From CAZFNQ01 sp964652125 (GTDB lineage Bacteria; Patescibacteriota; Saccharimonadia; Saccharimonadales; JANWIN01): a stretch of DNA of 8,862 nt. Position numbers and translations under genes: made by a program. Below, piece after piece: positions 5,282 through 8,862 of the stretch (the stretch's first letter is position 1; the number at the start of each line of letters is the position of its first letter). The notes below the pieces were generated by a model. That model was not told the DNA's origin, did not search any database, and saw only the letters and a list, made by a program, of their open reading frames with translations. The stretch is from the NCBI GenBank assembly GCA_964652125.1, contig CAZZAE010000040.1, positions 1 through 8,862 of the forward strand, given 5' to 3'.

Positions 5282-5748
5282 TATTTATCGCCTTTCTTAG
5301 CGTGTGCCGCAGCTGACTTCAATGATATTGTTTCTGGTTTTTGAGGTTCGTGTTTATGCTGGTCGTCAGGATAGATTTTCAGTCGAGCCAAGCGTCCGTC
5401 ACGTAACTTGTTTACCGGAAGCATCCCACGGATTGCCGCGAATATAACCTGAGTAGAATCATTAGCCATTTTTTCTCTTAGGGCTGCCGTTTTAAGACCA
5501 CCAGGGTATTGACTATGGCGATAGTATTTTTTGTCTAGCATTTTATTACCGGTGACAATTAAATTATCGGCATTAATTACGATCACATAATCTCCACCAT
5601 CAATATGGGCAGTTATACTAGGTTTGCCTTTGCCGATTAATAAACTAGCAGCCACTGTTGCTAAACGTCCTAGGGGAGCCTCGGTGGCATCTAAAATAAG
5701 CCATTTGCGGTTTATTTCACTTGGTTTTAGACTGTAGGTTTTATTCAT
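5281..5748 (-). CDS. rplM: 50S ribosomal protein uL13
   Basis: This 155-residue protein is uL13, an early-assembly protein of the large subunit. Recognisable segments are RKWLILDATEAPLGRLATVAA (from residue 14), IDGGDYVIVINADNLIVTGNK (starting at 49), YYRHSQYPGG (75-84) and IRGMLPVNKLR (106-116). It is slightly longer than the 142-residue E. coli protein because of a Lys/Ala-rich C-terminal end. The ATG overlaps the rplQ TGA as ATGA, and its own TAA overlaps the rpsI ATG. The rplM-rpsI pair is a conserved bacterial arrangement, here fused directly onto the rpoA-rplQ operon as in Firmicutes-type gene order. Confidence 0.97.
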   Translation of the reverse strand: MNKTYSLKPSEINRKWLILDATEAPLGRLATVAASLLIGKGKPSITAHIDGGDYVIVINADNLIVTGNKMLDKKYYRHSQYPGGLKTAALREKMANDSTQVIFAAIRGMLPVNKLRDGRLARLKIYPDDQHKHEPQKPETISLKSAAAHAKKGDK

Positions 5749-6203
5749 TTGGTTACCGCCACTTTAGCCCGAGGTTTAGGTGTAGTTTTCTTTGGGCTTG
5801 CTACTGGTTTCTTTACAACTGCTTTAGAAACCGGTGCCTCCTTCAAGTCATCGACGAAACTGACTCTAGCCATTGATGCTCGATCACCACGGCGAAAACC
5901 TGTTTTTTCTATTTTTAAATGCCCACTACTGCGCGCTTTAAGCTTAGGTGATATATCATCAACTAGTTTGTGGGCACTTTCTAACGTTTGCAGGGAACTA
6001 ATTACTTGCCGGCGATTGTGTAATCCACCCTTTTTGGCCATTGTAATTAAATGTTCCACGTATGGTACAACTTCTTTGGCTTTTGGCAGTGTGGTCTCAA
6101 TAGCTTCATATTTAATTAATGAATCAGCCAGGCCTTGAATAAGAGCTTGTCGTTGATCGCGCTCGCGGTGTAATTTTCTACCTTTGTATCCGTGCCTGTG
6201 CAT
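5745..6203 (-). CDS. rplQ: 50S ribosomal protein bL17
   Basis: This 152-residue protein is bL17 of the large subunit near the peptide exit region. The core (1 to about 116) starts MHRHGYKGRKLHRERDQR and carries LADSLIKYEAIETTLPKAKEV and the late GFRRGDRA segment. The family core is about 116-127 residues, so this protein carries a C-terminal tail (about 119-152) rich in Lys, Pro and Ala, probably disordered and RNA-contacting. The ATG is 3 nt after the rpoA stop with no strong Shine-Dalgarno sequence, suggesting translational coupling. It ends with TGA overlapping the rplM ATG. Confidence 0.96.
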   Translation of the reverse strand: MHRHGYKGRKLHRERDQRQALIQGLADSLIKYEAIETTLPKAKEVVPYVEHLITMAKKGGLHNRRQVISSLQTLESAHKLVDDISPKLKARSSGHLKIEKTGFRRGDRASMARVSFVDDLKEAPVSKAVVKKPVASPKKTTPKPRAKVAVTK

Positions 6204-6206
6204 GAT

Positions 6207-7151
6207 TTATAATTCCAATTCAGCCAATTTCTCTTTAACTTCGTCTAGGGCCTTGTTACCAAAACCTTTAAGTTCACGTAGTTCGGTGTCGCTTAAACTA
6301 AATAAGTCTTTTAGGGTGTGGATATCATTATTCACTAAGGCATTGGTAGTTCTAGCCGAAAGATTTAGATCTTCGATAGAAGTCATTAGTTCAGGAGGTT
6401 CTTCGTTATCTTCGCTACCACCGTCTTGACCATCAGTACTAGCGGCCGGAGCTTCCACTTCTACACGGGTTTGTCCAGCAAGAGCAGTATACTGATTGAC
6501 TAATATGGCTGCAGCTTCTTCAAACGCATCTTGCGGAGATATCGAACCGTCAGTATCTATAGTTATGAGAAGTTTATCAAGATCAGTCATTTGACCGACA
6601 CGGGTGTTCTCAACCTTATAGCGAACTCTCAGTACTGGAGTAAAGATGGCATCAAGCACAATCATATCGCTGTTTTTCCTGGTTGCACCTTCATCTACTG
6701 CTCTATATCCACGTCCAGCTTCAACTACCAGATCCATCGTGAACTTGGCTTTGTCATCATCCATTGTGGCAATAACATGCTTGGGATTAACAATCTCAAC
6801 ATCAGCGTTCTTAGTTATATCCCCAGCTTTAACAATTCCCTTACCCTTTTTAGTAATACGCAGAACTTGTGGTTCATCGCTAAATATTCGGAAGCGAACA
6901 CCTTTTAAGTTGAGCATGATGTCTACAAGATCTTCTTTAACGTGTGGAAGGGTTGTAAACTCGTGGGTTGCACCTTCAACCTTAAAGCTAGTAACAGCTG
7001 CTCCGGCAATGCTTGATAACAACACTCGGCGCAATGAATTGCCCAGAGTCATGCCGTAACCAGTGTGTAGTGGCTCAATACTGAAAGTTGCTGATGATGG
7101 GGAATGGTCTTCTACCTTTACCAGTCCTGGTGTGTGAATTAGTTTTGACAT
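6207..7151 (-). CDS. rpoA: DNA-directed RNA polymerase subunit alpha
   Basis: This 314-residue alpha subunit dimerises to start RNA polymerase assembly and contacts DNA UP elements and activators. The N-terminal domain (about 1-232) has the dimer and assembly motif GYGMTLGNSLRRVLLSS (31-47) and GRGYR (146-150). An acidic, Gly-rich linker (about 233-255) leads to the C-terminal domain (256-314), which keeps LNLSARTTNAL with Arg267 at the position of the DNA-binding Arg265 of E. coli, and LKGFGNKALDEVKEKL. Length is typical. The ATG has a strong AAGGAG about 6 nt upstream in the 22-nt gap after rpsD, the best ribosome binding site in the block, fitting high independent expression. Confidence 0.98.
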   Translation of the reverse strand: MSKLIHTPGLVKVEDHSPSSATFSIEPLHTGYGMTLGNSLRRVLLSSIAGAAVTSFKVEGATHEFTTLPHVKEDLVDIMLNLKGVRFRIFSDEPQVLRITKKGKGIVKAGDITKNADVEIVNPKHVIATMDDDKAKFTMDLVVEAGRGYRAVDEGATRKNSDMIVLDAIFTPVLRVRYKVENTRVGQMTDLDKLLITIDTDGSISPQDAFEEAAAILVNQYTALAGQTRVEVEAPAASTDGQDGGSEDNEEPPELMTSIEDLNLSARTTNALVNNDIHTLKDLFSLSDTELRELKGFGNKALDEVKEKLAELEL

Positions 7152-7173
7152 GCTTTGCTCCTTGCCTTTTGCG

Positions 7174-7797
7174 TTAACGTGAATAATATTCCACGATTAA
7201 TTGTTCATTAATATCCGGTTCTACCTCTTCACGGGTGGGTACACCGGTTACAATAATCTCAAATTTCTTTCGATTGACTTTCAACCAGCCTGGTAGATCA
7301 TTTGGACTTGCCGGACTTACGTTATCGATTTGTTTGAAATACTCTGTCTTCTGACTGTGGTCGCGGGCGACAATAACGTCACCGGGTTTTACTCGAATTG
7401 AAGGAATATCGACGCGGCGACCGTTAAGTGTAAAGTGGCCATGGGTGACTAGTTGTCTTGAAGCTCGACGACTCATAGCTAAGCCGCTTCGGTAAACTGT
7501 GTTGTCAAGTCGTTGCTCAAGAAATTGCAACAAAACCTGGCCGGATTGACCACGGGAACGAGAAGCTTCACTCATTAAATTACTGAATTGTCGCTCCAGC
7601 AAACCATATAGCCGCTTAACTTTCTGCTTTTCCCTAAGTTGTAGCGAATATTGACTAGCTTTGTTGCGTGATCCACGACCGGTATGTTGTTGCCCAGGAG
7701 GTGTTGATCGCTTAACTAAAGCTTTATGAGCTTTAGGATGCAGCGCATAGCCTTCACGACGGGACATTTTAACTACCGGACTTCTATCTCGTGCCAT
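7174..7797 (-). CDS. rpsD: 30S ribosomal protein uS4, zinc-less form
   Basis: This 207-residue protein is uS4, a primary 16S rRNA-binding protein at the 5' domain. The N-terminal region has RREGYALHP (13-21) and PPGQQHTGRG (33-42), and the S4 RNA-binding domain (about 96-145) has QRLDNTVYRSGLAMSRRASRQ starting at 95 and GHFTLNGRRVDIPS (120-133). There is no cysteine in the protein, so the zinc site near the N terminus of C+ uS4 proteins is missing. This is a known C- paralogue type. The ATG is 2 nt after the rpsK TAG. The rpsM-rpsK-rpsD-rpoA order is the classic alpha operon, in which uS4 is the autoregulator in E. coli. No obvious S4 pseudoknot was identified here. Confidence 0.97.
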   Translation of the reverse strand: MARDRSPVVKMSRREGYALHPKAHKALVKRSTPPGQQHTGRGSRNKASQYSLQLREKQKVKRLYGLLERQFSNLMSEASRSRGQSGQVLLQFLEQRLDNTVYRSGLAMSRRASRQLVTHGHFTLNGRRVDIPSIRVKPGDVIVARDHSQKTEYFKQIDNVSPASPNDLPGWLKVNRKKFEIIVTGVPTREEVEPDINEQLIVEYYSR

Positions 7798-7799
7798 AT

Positions 7800-8243
7800 C
7801 TAAACTCTCCTAGCTTTCCGTGGACGAACACCACCATGAGGTACACCTGTAACATCTGTAATACTATCTACACCAATATTTTGTGTCATCAGTGTTCTAA
7901 CAGCCGCTTCGCGGCCCAATCCAATGCCTTTAATAAAAACATCTACTTTACTAAGTCCATATTGTTGCTTAGCAGCAACGGCAGCTTTTTCAGTAGCAAT
8001 TTGTGAAGCATAGGCAGTACCCTTTTTAGAACCCCTAAAACCACAGGCGCCAGCACTAGAGGCAGTCAATATACCCCCCTTGGAATCAGTAAATGAGATA
8101 ATTGTATTGTTGAAAGAAGCTAGAACGTGCATTTGACCGGACGGTACAGATCGTTTTGCCTTCTTCTTTTTGGGTGTTGGTTTAGGAGCTTCTGTTGCTT
8201 CGGGAGCTACTGGTTCTTGAATAGTTGTAGTGTCATCTGCCAT
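7800..8243 (-). CDS. rpsK: 30S ribosomal protein uS11
   Basis: This 147-residue protein is uS11 of the small-subunit platform. The conserved core runs from about residue 36 with QMHVLASFNNTIISFTD, then SSAGACGFRGSKKGTAYA (62-79), GIGLGREAAVR (105-115) and a C-terminal ITDVTGVPHGGVRPRKARRV. It is longer than the 129-residue E. coli protein because of an acidic then Pro/Lys-rich N terminus (1-31). The start is ATG at 8243, with AGGA about 10 nt upstream in the 12-nt gap after rpsM. The next in-frame ATG would remove part of the core (Met38), so the long form is preferred. The stop is TAG. Confidence 0.97.
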   Translation of the reverse strand: MADDTTTIQEPVAPEATEAPKPTPKKKKAKRSVPSGQMHVLASFNNTIISFTDSKGGILTASSAGACGFRGSKKGTAYASQIATEKAAVAAKQQYGLSKVDVFIKGIGLGREAAVRTLMTQNIGVDSITDVTGVPHGGVRPRKARRV

Positions 8244-8255
8244 ATATTTATAATC

Positions 8256-8642
8256 CTATGTCTTAGACGGTGCTTTCTTAGCTGTTCCACCAACGGTAAT
8301 CTTTTTACCTCTCCTGGTTCGAGCATTAGTTTTAGTGCGCTGACCTCGTGACGGCAAACTAGCCTTGTGACGCAGACCTCGGTATGAATTAATGTCTTTT
8401 AAGCGCTTAATATTACCAGTAACAATTCGCTGAAGTTCACCCTCAACTAAGTATTTGGCATTTATAACTTCTTGAAGTCGTGATATTTCGGAATCATTAA
8501 GATCTTTTACACGAACTATAGGATCAACCTTGGCTTCAGTTAATATATCGCGACTAGTCTTAGGGCCAACACCATAAATATAAGTCAGGGCAATTTGAAC
8601 CTGCTTTTCAGATGGGATCGTTATTCCAGCGATACGTGCCAC
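8256..8642 (-). CDS. rpsM: 30S ribosomal protein uS13
   Basis: This 128-residue protein is uS13, in the head of the small subunit, bridging to the large subunit and contacting P-site tRNA. It starts MARIAGITIPSEKQV and has the helix-turn-helix-like IALTYIYGVGPKTSRDIL (17-34), NSYRGLRHKASLPSRGQRT (87-105) and the Arg/Lys-rich C-terminal tail NARTRRGKK (108-116). The start codon is GTG (8642-8640), 2 nt after the rpmJ stop, with AAGG inside the last rpmJ codons as ribosome binding site. The usual rpmJ-rpsM order supports this start. The stop is TAG. Confidence 0.97.
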   Translation of the reverse strand: MARIAGITIPSEKQVQIALTYIYGVGPKTSRDILTEAKVDPIVRVKDLNDSEISRLQEVINAKYLVEGELQRIVTGNIKRLKDINSYRGLRHKASLPSRGQRTKTNARTRRGKKITVGGTAKKAPSKT

Positions 8643-8644
8643 GT

Positions 8645-8761
8645 TTAGCCTTGCCTTTGCTTGTGTTTAGGCTTCAATTTGTTAATAACATAAAGCCGGC
8701 CCTTGCGGCGGACGATTTTATCGCTGGGACTGATTTTCTTAACGCTAGCGCGTACTTTCAT
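8645..8761 (-). CDS. rpmJ: 50S ribosomal protein bL36, zinc-less form
   Basis: This 38-residue ORF opens MKVRASVKK and closes HKQRQG, with the middle KIVRRKGRLYVIN, a clear bL36 of the large subunit. In zinc-bearing bL36 a CxxC pair follows MKVRASVKK and a third Cys follows YVI. Here these read Ser11, Asp14 and Asn27, with only the His retained, so zinc cannot be bound in the usual way. It is one residue longer than the common 37-residue form. The ATG at 8761 lacks a well-spaced Shine-Dalgarno sequence: AAAGGA is about 14 nt upstream. It lies between infA and rpsM, its standard position. Confidence 0.95.
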   Translation of the reverse strand: MKVRASVKKISPSDKIVRRKGRLYVINKLKPKHKQRQG

Positions 8762-8809
8762 GCGATGGACCGTGTTCCTTTATGCAGATTACTCTCAACT
8801 GCCTTGTCT

Positions 8810-8862
8810 TTATGATTTGCGATAGGTGATTCTGCCCTTCGTAAGATCGTAAGGGGTCAACT
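8810..8862 (-). CDS. infA: translation initiation factor IF-1, C-terminal fragment
   Basis: The last 16 codons and the TAA stop of an ORF that continues past the window edge read LTPYDLTKGRITYRKS, matching the C terminus of IF-1 (family form: SPYDLTKGRITYR). IF-1 is the small OB-fold factor that occupies the ribosomal A site during initiation. A 48-nt gap (8762-8809) separates it from rpmJ and contains no convincing promoter. The infA-rpmJ-rpsM order is standard. Confidence 0.93.
   Translation of the reverse strand, partial: LTPYDLTKGRITYRKS

Noticed and set aside
75..6203. Recoded TGA (glycine code of some CPR phyla).
   Set aside because: TGA ends rplQ, the DAHP synthase, trpS and the TPR gene at expected C termini with overlaps to the next start, so it is a stop here.
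8762..8809. Promoter in the infA-rpmJ gap (TTGAGA-like box).
   Set aside because: No -10-like hexamer at suitable spacing; the gap is probably just operon spacing.
1233..8815. Numerous plus-strand open frames of 60-137 codons.
   Set aside because: Each lies antisense to a confidently identified minus-strand gene and shows no recognisable domain; they are shadows of those genes.

Overview
The window is a compact, moderately AT-rich bacterial chromosome segment in which every recognisable gene lies on the minus strand, so it is best read from high to low coordinates. TGA ends several genes in the normal way, so the standard bacterial code applies. Cys-free, zinc-less forms of bL36, uS4 and the clamp-loader delta' protein, very tight spacing and a minimal gene set suggest a reduced-genome bacterium. 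Candidate phyla radiation (Patescibacteria), perhaps Saccharibacteria (TM7), is my best guess from protein style alone; no marker in the window proves it.

Region 1 (8862-4886) is the distal part of the ribosomal protein/RNA polymerase operon: infA (last 16 codons), rpmJ, rpsM, rpsK, rpsD, rpoA, rplQ, rplM, rpsI. Apart from the 48-nt infA-rpmJ gap, genes are separated by at most 22 nt or overlap (ATGA, TAATG).

Region 2 (4885-4707) is a 179-nt non-genic stretch and the highlight. It appears to be a complete ribosome-mediated transcription attenuator. It holds a TTGACA promoter abutting the rpsI stop; a 16-codon leader peptide with six aromatic residues, including a Tyr-Trp-Phe run; a 13-bp antiterminator starting 2 nt after the leader stop; and a competing intrinsic terminator with a 6-bp G+C-rich stem and five U. 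It sits directly upstream of a type I DAHP synthase, the first enzyme of aromatic amino acid synthesis. The leader GTG has no Shine-Dalgarno sequence and lies 9 nt after the -10, so it is probably translated from a leaderless transcript.

Region 3 (4706-75) is the attenuator-controlled cluster: DAHP synthase, trpS (tryptophanyl-tRNA synthetase), an RluD-like pseudouridine synthase, a HolB-like delta' clamp-loader subunit and a membrane-anchored TPR protein, followed by the 5' half of a tRNA-Thr(UGU) cut by the window edge. The last four protein genes would be boosted together with the DAHP synthase when charged Trp, Tyr or Phe tRNA runs short. Two of them (trpS and the TPR gene) also carry an AGGTATAAT element exactly 8 nt before their ATG, suggesting internal promoters that make leaderless mRNAs. 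No mobile elements, CRISPR arrays or plus-strand genes were seen.
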